Source of the DNA: Morinoia aosen
Taxonomy: Eukaryota; Arthropoda; Malacostraca; Amphipoda; Talitridae
NCBI GenBank assembly: GCA_030386875.1
Contig: CM059557.1
Location: 56,560,514 to 56,624,513, forward strand
Length of the DNA stretch: 64,000 nucleotides
Direction of reading: 5' to 3'
Shown here: positions 34,791 to 47,186 of the stretch, in pieces
Layout: every line of letters begins with the position of its first letter
Position numbering within the stretch: position 1 is the first letter of the stretch
Translations under genes and position numbers: made by a program
Notes under the pieces: generated by a model
Told to the model about the DNA's origin: nothing
The model's database searches: none
The model's input: the letters and a program-made list of their open reading frames with translations, nothing else

Positions 34791-35459
34791 ATTTCCTTTG
34801 TAAGTTAGGAAGAGGAAATGAAATAATGAGACGAAGTTTTTAAATGATTCTCATGATGATGAAATACACATTAATAATAGCCGTGAAAATACGGCTCTGG
34901 CTACACGCGTACCGAAGATAATGAATCATGATGACAGTTGTTGAATTGTTCTTTTATGTAAAATATAATATTGTTTTGTTCAAATATTGGGCTGGTGGCA
35001 ACAAAATAATCTCTAAAAGAATATGATTCGGTCAAATAAAATATAAACTCCATAGTACGATACGACGCCACGTTGAGATAGTTAAGAAGCACGCACTACA
35101 AAGAAGTGACATCGGTAGGACATGTCGAGACCTACCATAACGGAAGAAACAGTATGATGTTAGGATTTCCTATTCGTATTTTGCAATTTTTTGGTCTGTT
35201 CTCAATATAGCGAAGCGTAGAATTCTCGAATCCTTCTTTATACATAAGAACTAACTCAATCTCATTGACATGCAGAGCGCGCATTCCATGCTTCTCGTTG
35301 CACAACTGTAGCCTTAAAACGCACTGTTGTTTACATTTCAATTACGTTCTAGAGTGTTTTTCGTCTTTTTCTCTTTATTTGCATTATCTTTGTTCAGCTT
35401 TTGTGGTATGACAGTCTTTCCACAATAACTGTAGTACATACATCTCTCGTCATGTAAAA

Positions 35460-35562
35460 TAATATTTGAAATTATCTAGTCAATTTTTTTTTTAATTCTA
35501 TGTATAATTTTGCAGAACAGCTGATGACGGGTAGAGGCCCGAAACGTTCAGTTTAGTACTGA
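35460..35562 (+). mobile_element. Penelope-like terminal fragment with hammerhead-like core
   Basis: CTGATGA (35521-35527), helix GGG/CCC, GAAACG (35541-35546), then a long imperfect stem CAGT...ACTG to about 35560. The match to the neighbouring SDR relic stops sharply at 35562, so this fragment appears to be inserted into, or recombined with, the relic gene. Confidence 0.5.
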
Positions 35563-35925
35563 CGACGCCTGGAAAATAAGATCCGAAGCCGTAACCTGAG
35601 AGAAATTCCACGGGCCTAGAACGTTTTCACTGAAACTTTTATTAACTGCACCCATAAGTGTCTCAGAAAATTTGGAGTGGTACCAAATACCATTGCAGTG
35701 TTCACAGGCAAATGAACAGGGTACACTTTTTCGAGATTCACAAGTTACCGTCCGGTTCTGAAAATCCACGAAAGTAATTTCGCTTAAATAGATTTCCAAC
35801 TTGAAGACAATCTAAATGAGCGTGAGTTCCACTCGGAGTGAACATTAATTGAGCCCCTAATTCTTCAGTTTCCGACCTAGACCCTCTCAAAGCCGGAGTC
35901 AGCACCTATGCCAAAGACCCACTAT
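35563..35925 (-). pseudogene. SDR relic 1, N-terminal half
   Basis: Read on the minus strand, it aligns with codons about 15-125 of the SDR at 59761-60534. The best block is NKSFSENVLGPWNFSQVTASDLIF against NKSFSVNVFGPWNISQVVALGLIS; upstream, GTGGATTTTCAGAACCGGAC and CACGCTCATTTAGATTG also align. Several indels, the TGAGSNIG motif is lost and the Asn-Asn pair is gone. It is closer to copy 3 than to copies 1 and 2. The 3' half is missing. Confidence 0.82.
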
Positions 35926-37777
35926 CCAGGGAAATCGAATGCCAAAACGTTCTGTCAAGCGTTCAATGTGGGTGGGCCTGCAGCTAATTAATGAACCTAG
36001 GGAAATAGTTGCTAAATCATTACTGAGGTGAATCGTCTTGAAACAGATCTTATGACCTTCACATTAAAAATTGCTATAAATAGATAATTTCACTCAAAAT
36101 GCGCATCGCAAACCAGCTCTGTCATACACTGTGCAAAATATAAATTACGATCAATGCTGCGTATGCAGGGGAAAAGAATTAAATTGCATCAACAGCATAT
36201 CTTTAAACTCTAATAAGAGATGAATATACGAGTTATAGACTGGTAAAAATTTGTGGGATTTTATTTTTAACTAGTTAAAATTGAAAAATAATTTAAACTA
36301 AACGCGTCGGGGTTAATAGATAATGGTATGATGCCGTCCAATAGAGGCGTGATCAACATTATAGCTCCGGGACAACTAATCGTTGTGCAGAACACGACAA
36401 GATATACAAACAGTTATGTTCCTTCTTGTAAGGAGTGTTTTTAACAAATTCTATCAGTACCAAATGAAAACATTTTCAAGCAAGCTAATCCATTCTTTTT
36501 GATTCTCAAAATGAATGTGTCGTCACAGGAATGCTTTCAGAGCGGGAAGCGCCATCACAATAAGAGTGTTGTCTTTTGCTTGAGCGACGACAGTGTAGTG
36601 AAGATATCACAGTCAAAAACCTATCAGAATCATTCGAAAATTCTGATGTATTCCCTACACACACGATGGAAGAGTAGAGATTGCTCAAAATTCTTATCTA
36701 AATTTCTGTCGTACTGTAACAAATTGGGGTGGACTCAGCCTCTCGCAACTCGACAACGCCAACAGCGTAGGGGAGGAGCCACGTTAGGGTACGATATAAA
36801 ACTGGTTCTGGTTCCTTGAGCGGGGCAGCACGAGTTTTTGTACCCATGAGCAACGTAGTAACATTTCCAACAGGGCTAGCTTATCTTTATTGTTATTAAA
36901 TTCAAGGTCAAACCTTAATTATTGATCAGCTAGAATTTAATCGCAAAAAAGCTCTCCAAAGTTTGAGCTGAATTTCCACGATATGAGCGCAGAATTTGGA
37001 TATCTGTGTAGGCATGGATGGCATGCTACGCTTGTAAATGATGGGTAAAGAACATCCATGAGGCGAAACTGAGCTTTGAGAACAAAAATATAGGAGACAA
37101 AAATACTCGCGCGAGAGATTGGTTGCACGGTACACAGACCTCCCGAAGATCCAGAGATGTAAACAATCTATGAAAGCATATCTCAAAATAGCCCAAACAA
37201 CAACAACCCTCCAACAAGTGTTACTGATTCTGTGATGAGTACGTAGCTGGGCTACTCCTGAGGATAACAACTAGAGCGAGCTCGGTTGAAAGAAGGACGC
37301 TGTGTGCGTATCAAGAAACAAATTAATTTTCTTTAAAATTGTATCTTCTTGCCATTGTTTTTTTTTGGGTGTTCATCAACTTACGTCCACTTATCAAAAT
37401 ATGTTATTTTCAGCCTGATTATATTGAAAAGTACGCAAACTTAAGCACATCTCCCTATTTCCTTGGCTATAACCTGGGTTAGAGGAATAAAGTAATCGAA
37501 TTGTCGTTCACGCTTCTCTGTTTCTCTGATGCCATATTTTCACTCTCTCATGTTGCCCGTAGAAGGTAAAGTAGTTTAAATAGCCAAGATTTATTTTAAA
37601 ATATTAGTCCTGAATGTTTTACTGACTACTATACTTAGAGAATGTCATGAATGGCATAAATACGAGGTAGGTTGAATTCTTCAAGAGATACCCGAGTTGT
37701 AGACCAGTCCGAAAATCAGTAAATGATATCGGTGGACGGATTCCAAAGTTTTGAGTTGTACAAATAGAACTAGGTTC
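35926..37777. other. No recognised gene
   Basis: Two longer open frames, 36511-36819 (plus) and 37270-36926 (minus, 114 codons), show no family motif, and the first needs a non-ATG start to reach its full length. Probably chance frames. Confidence 0.4.
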
Positions 37778-37840
37778 AACTAAGAGCAAACACTTGGGCT
37801 TCGAGTTCTGTCAGTCTAAATAGCCAACGCTTTTCCGTCG
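37778..37840 (-). pseudogene. SDR relic 2, short fragment
   Basis: AGCAAACACTTGGGCTTCGA and GTTCTGTCAGTCT match the minus-strand sequence of SDR copy 1 at about 19433-19470 (codons 27-42, AELGAQVFAL). It ends abruptly on both sides. Confidence 0.65.
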
Positions 37841-38030
37841 TCAGAGCAAGCGCGCATCGCTTCGTGAATGCAATTCACGATGAGCTTGTAGTAAAAATTT
37901 GTGGACATAGAGTAAAAAAATTAAAACATTTTTATTTTACACTGTAACTTTTCGTGAGATGCTTGTTGTCCAAAAGGTTCATGGTTCTGAATATGCTACC
38001 TATAATAGTAATTTTATCGTGAAACAAAAG

Positions 38031-38055
38031 TTTCGGAGACCAGCTCCTCTATGAG
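38031..38055 (-). ncRNA. Degenerate hammerhead-like core
   Basis: Minus strand GGAGCTGGTCTCCGAAAC is identical over the helix and GAAA part to fold-back a (7893-7917), but the first box reads CTCATAGA instead of CTGANGA. Likely a fossil Penelope terminus. Confidence 0.35.
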
Positions 38056-38302
38056 TTATTTCAAACACAAGAATTGAGTAACGCAACTGAAGAGAAACAA
38101 GTAATTTCGATCAAAACTGATGAAAGACTGACAAGATAAAACTAAATCGGTCGTACATGAACTAATTTTTTGTTTTTCCTAAATGTGAGCACCAATACCA
38201 ATCTTCGAAGATTACGTTCCCAGTGTAAGCCGTAAATTACTTGAGGATCGATATCAGAAAAATTAATATCACACTGCTCAGTACTGTTAGTGTGACTATT
38301 TA

Positions 38303-38697
38303 GATTAGATCATATTAAATTATAAGTTAGTTTAAGCCTGCCTATCCAAAACAAAGGTGTTTCAAGGAGAGGAAGGAGATAAGCACCATTTAGTACGAAG
38401 TGAAGGGAACAAGGAATCATTGCACGATGGCGTGCTCTCTCACAAACTCCTTAGCGCGTTGAAAGACCAAGTTAGGAAGGAAGCTTTTAAAAAAAGAAAA
38501 ATTTATGCAGAAAGTACTAGGTACTTAAAAACAGAACAATATAGAACCAAAAGAGGTTGGCCCATAAGAAAAGAAAAAACATGATCTATTTCAACAAAAA
38601 AGATACCCTACCTAACTCTCAGATCGAGACCTCACTCATACCCACTGGCAGCACTAATTTTCACATATACAAAAGTTATATCCTTTTAAGAGGGTGT
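38303..38697 (+). repeat. Interspersed repeat family A, copy 5
   Basis: Begins GATTAGATCATATTAAATTA, contains AAGGAGAGGAAGGAGATAAG and CCTACCTAACTCTCAGAT and ends near TATATCCTTTTAAGAGG. The longest copy. Confidence 0.7.
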
Positions 38698-38939
38698 GAC
38701 TATTCATAACATAACGAGGAGGGTGATCTAATACGATGCCATTACCAAAACACCACTATATAGCATAAATGTAGCGTGATGTAATATCGTTGTACATCGA
38801 GACACACTGCATACATTTGAACACATTAAAAACAATTATGTTTTATGAGAGTTTACTATAATAGAATTTAGTGTAAATCCACTCGATTTCTTTTTTTAAA
38901 GACATAAAGAGCTTTGCTTATGCGACACCCATATTCAAT

Positions 38940-39265
38940 CTGAGAAAGGTTTCGTTGCCAGAATTACAGTGGCTGCTGGTGAAATTTCGGAAAAGTTTTT
39001 CTGACATCCTGTTGTCGTTAAGGCTAAGATTTGGAAAGTGCATTGATGTAGGTGGAAAACGTTTTGAACAATTTTTGAAGTGTAAATTCAAATAAATACT
39101 GCGAGTAGTTGTGTCATTAAATATCATGGTATCATGTTTTAAAACAATTAACAGCTAATATCTCATAAATTCAATACTTTTTAAAATTTCATAGAAGAAA
39201 TAATGTTGGTTTGGCCATTTTCTACTTGGTGTGCAATTTTTCACATCTTGTTCTGAAACACCCTG
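38940..39265 (+). pseudogene. Tc1/mariner-like transposase 3' end relic
   Basis: A frame ending near 39100 reads LRLRFGKCIDVGGKRFEQFLK, like the C-terminus of the DD41D transposase (RHRCEVCIQAGGGHFEHLL). The relic ends in GAAACACCCTG followed by TA (39266-39267), the inverted form of the CAGGGTGTTTC terminus used by the intact element. The left end was not found. Confidence 0.6.
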
Positions 39266-40279
39266 TATATCATTTAATAATTTTACATCTGATACTTTAT
39301 TTTTTCAATAATTGTTATAATTATGCCTAGCATTTTGTCATTGTAATATTATGATATAACAATGACAAAAAATTAGGTAGAATTTATTTGGTGAAATTAT
39401 TTTCAGTTTTAATATTATAATCACTGGTCAAGTATATATTTGCTCAGTTCTTAGCCCAACAGTTCAGAGATGAACAGAAAGAGTAACGAATTTGTACGTT
39501 AAAAATAATTGCAATATCAAGTTGATCGTAGCCTTTTTCTGCAAATGATATGCAAGATTCAAAATGAATTTCCAGGCATACGATTGGTTATTAATAACAA
39601 AAGAGTTACCAACAACTAAAATTTCCCTTCACCACAAGGTACATAATATACTCAAAACAAGTACTCTTAGCCGACTTCTAATACTCTAATTTGAAGAGGA
39701 ATAAAAAATTAAAACTAATTGCTATTTCCCAAAAATATTTCAGCGAATCCTATTAAGTATGGTTTTACAAATTTGGGTACATGGCACATGGAGTGTAGTT
39801 AAAAGTTCATTTTGGCTACGCGCAGAAGCAGCTTTTTTATTAATTTTTTGAATGAACTATTGCACTTCACTTCATTTACAAATGGATGATATGCAGAAAA
39901 ATATTCGTACATACCAAAAATCAATGGTTAATGAAAAACAAGTACACAGAGATTTATTTCAGAATTAATTTATCACGCCAAATATTTTGTAACAAAACTA
40001 TTTAATCAGAAATGAAAGAAAAATTAGGGAAAAGTGAATATACGAGAATTCAGTACTCTACGTATGTTTTTGTTTTCGGGAATAAAATAAACCACAACAC
40101 TTTTTGAAGAGCATCACGTATTCAAATGTAACATTACACACTCACGATCCGTCAATCTTGAAATGCTATTTAATAGCTGTTAAAATTGTGCGAATGTCAA
40201 AATGATAAATTTGTACCTTTTTTGTTGAACGCATCAGAGATTATAAATTTTTTATTCTAAATATATGATATAAAACATG
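39266..40279. other. No recognisable gene
   Basis: AT-rich DNA without motifs or terminal repeats. Confidence 0.45.
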
Positions 40280-41060
40280 CAAAATGAAAAGCGAGCTAAA
40301 AAATGGAAGGAAAGCAAATAGTAAAAGAATACAAAGCGTAAATGTAAACGTTAAATGAGATAAATACATTACCGTATTAAAACGTTTCTGAAACCAACGC
40401 ACGTATGAATATATCTAGCAAAACAGAGGGATGATTTTAGTCTTGCAACATCGACGAAAACATCGCCCTTAAACGCCACAGTTGGAGCTACACCTGATGT
40501 TTAGCAGTGCATTGCAAACTCTGATGACCTTTGTATAGAACTGTTCCTGCGCCAAGTATCAATGTTCTTACCAAGCCTATAACTTGACCTAATAATTGTA
40601 TACGCTCACGAATACATGCATAATATCTAATTCACACACGAGGCAAGTAATCTTCACGCTCTCAATATAAAAGTGTTCATTGTTATTATTTGCGACATCT
40701 GAAGTTCACGACAACGAATCTGTTATGCCATTCAAAAAATTTCTCGCGAGATCTATGGGCTGTTGTTGTTTCCTTCAAAGCCGGAAAAATCTTGATGTCA
40801 TACCTTTGATAGGAACATGCTTGAATCTAATGAGTGGTATGAGTGTGTTGCCTCGCCGCACCCTCATTTTCAGCGCAGAGCCACAAGTGCGCGGGGCGTG
40901 GAACCTCCATCCTCTCGTGGTGCAGCATTAACCATTGCTTCAGCCGTCTGAGATGCCAACTGTCTGATGCAGCCCTCACGTAATTACGTCAGGCATCTTA
41001 GATCCCTCGTTGTAGCCCAACCTAGATGTGGCCATGGATAATAATTTTAAGCATAAGAAG
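40280..41060 (+). repeat. Diverged third copy of SDR-flanking DNA (matches 16480-17840)
   Basis: Shared in order with the left arm: ACGTTAAATGAGATAAAT, CATCGACGAAAACATCGC, CCACAAGTGCGCGG...GTGGAACC and AATTACGTCAGGCAT, then TGGATAATAATTTTAAGCAT. It lacks the PIF-like insertion of the left arm. No conserved reading frame, arguing that this flank is non-coding. Confidence 0.7.
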
Positions 41061-41289
41061 ATCAGTCAAATATATAATGATCACTCTACTAAATCTTGTG
41101 TGATTCTTCACTCAACTTGGCCTTGCAATCGGAAACGAGATTTTTACGTTAAAATGTGCATATTTTTCAAGTTTGAAAATAACATTCATACTCGCAGATC
41201 TTTCCCGTTAACAGACCAGATAACTACAAATTTGAAAGTGTGTTATGTACCACATAACTTTCCCATATCATATCTGATACATATAACGC

Positions 41290-42120
41290 TACGAGGAAAA
41301 GGGCGTCTGGCCAGCAAGCAACTCCCATTCTAATGCCTCGTAAAGAACCGACTCCTCGAGCGAAATATGTTCTCGTGGATGAACACAGCATTTGTGTTGC
41401 TCTACGAACCGTCTAACGATCCCTCTCGAATGACCGTTTCAACACCAACAACTGGCATCGTTTGAATGCCTCGCCTTAACTCATCACCTTACCCTCTTCA
41501 AGTCCTCATCAATCCGCTGAGTGACCTCCAAGCCGGGCAGTAGTCACAAAAAAACTCTTTCTCCTCGAAGAATATATTTTCTATGTCTTTGTAATTTAAA
41601 CCAAGGATCTTGTTCATTTTAGATAGATTTGATTGTAGAATCTATTTCTGAATGACTATTCGAGATTATGGGCTTTCTTACCAATTATCAACCATTTTCG
41701 TACGTAACGTGTCTGTTTCCAAACTTAAACGCCTTTAAAGGCTGGAGAGGCTAGCTCGCTCCTTGAGAGTGGTGTGCCCGGCAGTTAGTGGGAGGAGATA
41801 TAGCTTGGAGCTGGAAGTTGACTAGCTGCGCGAGATCGCAAATACTGATCACGAATCTTGGTGTTTCTTTCTCGCGGTTCATGAACCCGCTTTATTTCAA
41901 AATTAATTTTAAAACTCACAACAACAATAAATCATTCTGAAATACCAGGAAATCCATCCTGCTCTTATTAACTCTCATAAAATGGTTTTTGAAGCGATGG
42001 ACCTCCTCGCATATCTTGCTTACGCCCAAAACTGGATTCCTGAGATAAGTCTGCATATTTATAACATGTCTAACCACCATCACTCTCAACAGCATTGTGA
42101 TATGTAATTATCAATGTTCA
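41290..42120 (+). repeat. Diverged copy of DNA at 15380-16080, order rearranged
   Basis: CTCGAGCGAAATATGTTCTCG, AACTGGCATCGTTTGAATGC and GCGCGAGATCGCAAATACTG have counterparts near 15460, 15680 and 16005. In the left arm this part precedes the 16480-17840 part; here it follows it, so the old copy is rearranged or a tandem remnant. The far end is also matched by 34370-34790. Confidence 0.6.
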
Positions 42121-42434
42121 ATAGTGAAATAAGTAATCTTCGATGTTTTTAATTCGCTTTGAAGTGTCATGACTAAACGTACGTTGTATTTTTCATGTTG
42201 TTTTATTTTTAACCGACTGTTCTGGTATAATTCTTCTGTTTCATATCCATCATTTATTTTTGAACAATCCATTATTTAGATGACGCTCATTTTCAACCAA
42301 TACTTCCTCAGCGAATTTAAGGGTTAATTACTCGTAGAACGTTGGCCAACAACTTACTTTATCATAAATGAAGACACACTTTGATTATAAGGGACAAAAT
42401 AAAGACACGCAATCATGGGACATGAGGATAACTA

Positions 42435-43011
42435 CTGGGTGTTTTTAAATACGGGACTCGAAAAAATCTTTAATAACTTTTAAAACAATGAATGGATTTT
42501 TGAAAACCAAACGGCAGTAAAATCCTGAGATTTTTATTTTTTAATTGGACTAATTTTTGAAGATGACATTCTTCATGAGGCCTCCACTCGACTGTAAGTA
42601 ATATTGGGCGCGAGTTCGCATGCTTCTCATTGCGTCACTGGTGAGGGTGGGACCGTTCAATCTTATTTCTGAGATGATGGTATCCTTGAGTTTAGTCAAA
42701 TCCGCCGGTTTGTAACGCTGTCACACTTGAAACTTCGCTGGACTAAAACAATGCTCATTCCATTAGAGAAATATGCAGTGCTTATGATTGCTAATTGTTC
42801 CTCTGTCCAGTTCGTCATCTTAGCGGCAGTTTCGAAGCAGGATGAATTTACTGTGTCCTCTGATTCTTATTTTGACTGTTGTATCATGAATACGAAGGTA
42901 AAGAATAAAATATGTAAATCTTAGGATTTTGCTGCCGTTTTTCAAAAATCCGTTCAATGTATCAAAAGTTATTAAAGATTTTTTCGGGTCCCGTATTTAT
43001 AAAACACCCTG
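42435..43011 (-). mobile_element. Internally deleted Tc1/mariner-like element
   Basis: TA on both sides (42433-42434, 43012-43013). Terminal inverted repeats of about 50 bases start CTGGGTGTTTTT left and CAGGGTGTTTTATAAATAC right, continuing ACGGGACTCGAAAAAATC. On the minus strand the ATG at 42818 opens MTNWTEEQLAIISTAYFSNG...VQRSFK, an N-terminal helix-turn-helix of the type found in arthropod transposases. After one frame change it runs straight into the C-terminus RTRAQYYLQSSGGLMKNVIF, stop near 42546. The catalytic core is gone, so it can only be moved by a relative. Confidence 0.82.
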
Positions 43012-45559
43012 TATAGATGCACTCAACTTTCAAAGGAAATCCAGCGGTGACAATAATTTGACAGGGTTCTGTACTTTACGTTAATTTTAATGGGTTGGAT
43101 GTAGCTTCGAACACAAATACAGAAATACTTCGTCTAACGGCAGTATTGTAAGCTCAAGATGCCGACCGGGTGTAAAATATTCGAAGTCGAATATTGGTAA
43201 TTCAGAAACGAGTCCTTAGAAGGAAAAATTTACAACGAGATAAGATAAATTTGCAATTCAGTTATAATTCTCAAATTTGTATTGAGGATACATGTAAAGC
43301 CAAGTAGTCTAGGAAAAATTTAAGTTTTTACATAACGGTTGTATCACTTTATAGGACTACAGGTTTTCGTAGGCCAGTAGGAACGGAAAAGCGTCTTCTG
43401 GTAACTTCAAGGTGAGTGCAAGTAAAATAATTACCTTCAGGAGTTCAGGGTTGTGCCAGCGAAAGCTAAGTGAAAAATACTGACAAACACTGACTTTTCC
43501 TGACCTAAAAATTCTCAAAATACTGACACGTTTTCCGTTAGCATTGGAGAAAAATCCCCCAAGTTCATAATATTTGGCAGGTACTTTGTATCACACACTC
43601 ATTGAGGCCTCCTCCTCCTCACCATACGGCCTCCTTTTCCTCCCACTTTACGGAAACAATGAAAACTTTATTAAAAAATCTTACATAACTATTTCTTTTA
43701 CAAGATCATAAAATAAAATACAAAAAATAGCAAGAAAAATAGAACTACATAACAAAGAAAATAAAAGGAGATTCCTTAAATTGAAGTAATAAGAAAATAA
43801 TAAAACAAAGAAAGCAGAAGAAATTATGATGTAAATGCATAACTGTTATGACACCGTTGCCATACAGTTGTTATGATGCTCTAATTTGAGATGTGATTTA
43901 CACCGCTGCACCAGTTGTTGTGCACGTATATTTTGGTTGTATAATTTTCATCACTGCACGCCAGTTGTCATGACATCGCTGTTATCTCCTTAGTCGTCAT
44001 GACATTTGGTCATGTCACATTATTATATTTTTTGATAAACAGACGACCTCTCGATGTTCTCGTCACATGTTTTGATTCAGAGCTGCCACCACCCTTAGAA
44101 TAGGGAAAATTAAATAATTATTATGATATCAAAATGAATAAATGAATAATGATTGGTAACGTGTTTTCATGCCTCACTCATATTTTCCGAACACAGGTAT
44201 TAATCCGCTTGGAATCAAGACGAAAATTTACTTATAAAGAATTAATCTAACGTACTTGATTATTCGATACAAGAAGATAGCTATTTCTGACTGATAATCG
44301 TGACTAACGCACTATGTTAACATCAGTCCTGAGCTGCAATCGTCAATCGCAAACCCGACAAGATGTTGCCGCCATCACGAGAGGCTCACCTATCAACTGA
44401 GCCACACCTATCCCAAGATAAGTCCCCTTTGTTGTGTCTATGTTCAACAGTTCCCGTATTCCAATCCCTCTAGGTATGTAGGATGCGTTGTTTGAAGCTG
44501 CAGTCGATATCACTCATATAACGTAATGTAGGACTGATGCTTTTCATTAACTTTCCTTTGTAGTAGAAAAGAGATCGAGAGAAAGACAGAAAAGACGACT
44601 ATTTGAATCTAATGATTATATTATTAGGCCACGCTCACCGAAGACAAAGACAATTAATATTCATTAATGTAAATTGTAATATTGTTTGTCCAGACATCGA
44701 ACTGATGGCAGCTACTTTTTCGGTACAATTAATCGTGAGTAATAACGAGGTCTTTGATAAGTCCCATCCGACTAGTGAATCAGAAATAAAATAAAAAAGT
44801 GGCAAAAGAAAATGTCTTGACGACTAAAGATCTCAGAATTTTCACGCTCCAAAAATTACGGCGCATTACAGAAAAACAAATCTTGCGTTTCTTCGCTCCA
44901 GCTAATTCAGAGAACATTTAAGTTTTCAAGAATGAAGAAGTGTAATGTTCTACCTACGATATCTTTTTTCATTTAATTTCCAATAACAATTTGTATTCAT
45001 GTACTGTGTTTACCATGTTTCAATTTAATTTTCAAGATATTGAAGATGAGTGTGGATATGCTCGAAAGCTCTATTTTCAAAATACATCGTGAGATTTTCA
45101 TCACTTTTTTTTTTTTTTAAGAAAGATGTTTTTTTTTTTTTATGAAAGATGTTTTCACCCACCTTAGTTTTACTACGATATCTTTATGAGAATTTCATTG
45201 AAAAACATTGTAAAAAACTAAATCATTCTGTGTAATCCCTCGGCTACGATAGGCAGGAAAACCACTTACAATTTTTCAAGAATCATTGAAAGACGAGTGT
45301 TATATTTCTTTAGAAATATTCAGAGAACTAGAAAATACTTTTACGTAGATAAATTCAGTAGCATCTTGGTATTACTGAACGTTAGCAGTTTTCGTAGGGG
45401 ATTGTCATGGGAACACACTCGAGATGCATCCACAAGGAGGGAATGACGACCCATTAAATAGTGTAATTTATTGTACGTAGTTTAGAAATTTTACTGATGA
45501 CTAATAATTACTAATAATGCCTTAGACTTACAAAAGTGGAAAACCGTAAACAAAAAAAG
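43012..45559. other. No recognisable gene
   Basis: AT-rich. Contains repeated GTTGTTATGAC / CAGTTGTCATGACA motifs (43840-44010) and a doubled poly-T tract with GAAAGATG between (45100-45150). Confidence 0.45.
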
Positions 45560-45860
45560 GCTGGCTGCCAGGCTCAGGTACGGCCACACGCAGAGTCACG
45601 CAACAAGCGACTAAACATCTACAGTGGCGTGAGAGAAGATCCCCGGAGAAACGGTCCGAGAAGCATCCCTCCGGTACGGCTCAGGTTAATGCGTGGCCCA
45701 CGCAGTAGAGCTCAGCTCTGAAGGCCACGGGGTCAGGGTACCCAAGCGGGCTCACCAGCGTACCTACAAGAGAGTTTTATTCCAGAGAATTATTCCCCAG
45801 CCTGGGCACGAGCGCTAGCGCTGCGGCCGCTAGCCAGAAAGCTATGGCGTTGCGAAGCAC
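45560..45860. other. GC-rich island of unknown nature
   Basis: GC and CpG content rise sharply for about 300 bases, including GCGGCCGC at about 45822. The plus frame 45536-45721 is arginine-rich but has no recognised motif. It could be a promoter or exon, or a fragment of a GC-rich element. Confidence 0.35.
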
Positions 45861-47186
45861 TGAACGAAATCACAAGAGCTACTTAGTCTTGCGGTTAAGT
45901 AATAATTATTCAACCTAACGTTCACATGCTCCGAAGTGCAGTTAGGAACTATGACCGCGAAAAGTCAGAAAAATTAACGAGACATTTTTTACACATAATG
46001 AACAGTTTGAACCCATTTACAAAATATGAAAGTTCCCTACAAAGCAATACACAAGAAACATGAAAGTTACGCATCACATACCGGTGGCTTATGAAAAGAA
46101 ATCCTGTTAGTTCTGAACCAAGAGAGACATAGTAACGCGTGCCGAGGCTCTCTGGTTCACGGATGATTAGGCGATGTTTCCAGGCCATAATTACAGAAAT
46201 TAAGTTACATGATATAGAAAAGAAGAAAATTAGACTATCAAGAAAGGCGGACGGGCGAAGTTCCTTTACAGGGATGTAATTAAGATATTCATTTTATCAT
46301 ATTGTCAGCAACAGTTGAACGTTAGTTATACAATAAAATTGGTATTTTTAATTTCTGGCGGAAAGGAGGCGTAAGAATTGCATATAACATGTATAATAGC
46401 AAATGTGTACCTTTGCTTGAGGTGTTCGGCATTCGTTTATTATCGATTACATGTGTATCTGATAAGTGGGTCAAATATATCATACATCCACCTTCACTAT
46501 CTACTAAGTTATTACTGGCTCGAAACATCAATATAATGAAGAAGCCTTCTGCATGATTTCATTCATCCATTGAAAGCCTCCGCTACGCCTAAATTTCCTG
46601 CGCCACGACTAACTGCCGGTCATTTGCAATGCTTGACGCCCGAAGCAGAGACCGATCGTAACTCCAATGTCAAAATTTATCTAAGAAAGCTATCCGCGCA
46701 AGAATGAGATTGCGGACTCAATACCTTGTAAGTGTAATTGAAAATCAATGCATGATAAATAAGTTCAGGATAGGTTCGGATGGGATAGGTTAAATTAAGT
46801 GAGTTAGGTCTTGTTTCACTTAAATTAAGAAATAATGAAAATCAGCCGGTAATGACAATGCAGCATGTTTGATTATTGTGATGTTCCCAACCAATAAGAA
46901 CAAGTAACCCAGTTAAAATTAGTATACTCTATCTTGTACACTCATGATTACAAGGTTATTTTCAACAACGGTAAACACGCTAGGAATTTGAACATTTGTT
47001 GTGCAACACGTCCACTTATTCTCTGAACATGTTCCTGCCTCAAAAATGTGCAGTGCATACTACGCAGTTATACTTGCTATCCAAGAGAAATAAGAAGTGA
47101 AGTGAGTCACAGGTCATCAACAAAAGCGTATTTGATCTGCGTGTGAGCATTGTTCCCCAAGCAGCCAAGAAGTTGCCGACAAGTAT
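45861..47186. other. No recognisable gene
   Basis: Includes a GGTTAAATTAAGTGAGTTAGG stretch near 46790 related to the degenerate repeat at 32.6 kb; otherwise featureless. Confidence 0.4.

Noticed and set aside
36511..36819. Possible host gene of about 100 codons
   Set aside because: No motif, no supporting copy elsewhere in the duplicated locus, and length is within chance expectation.
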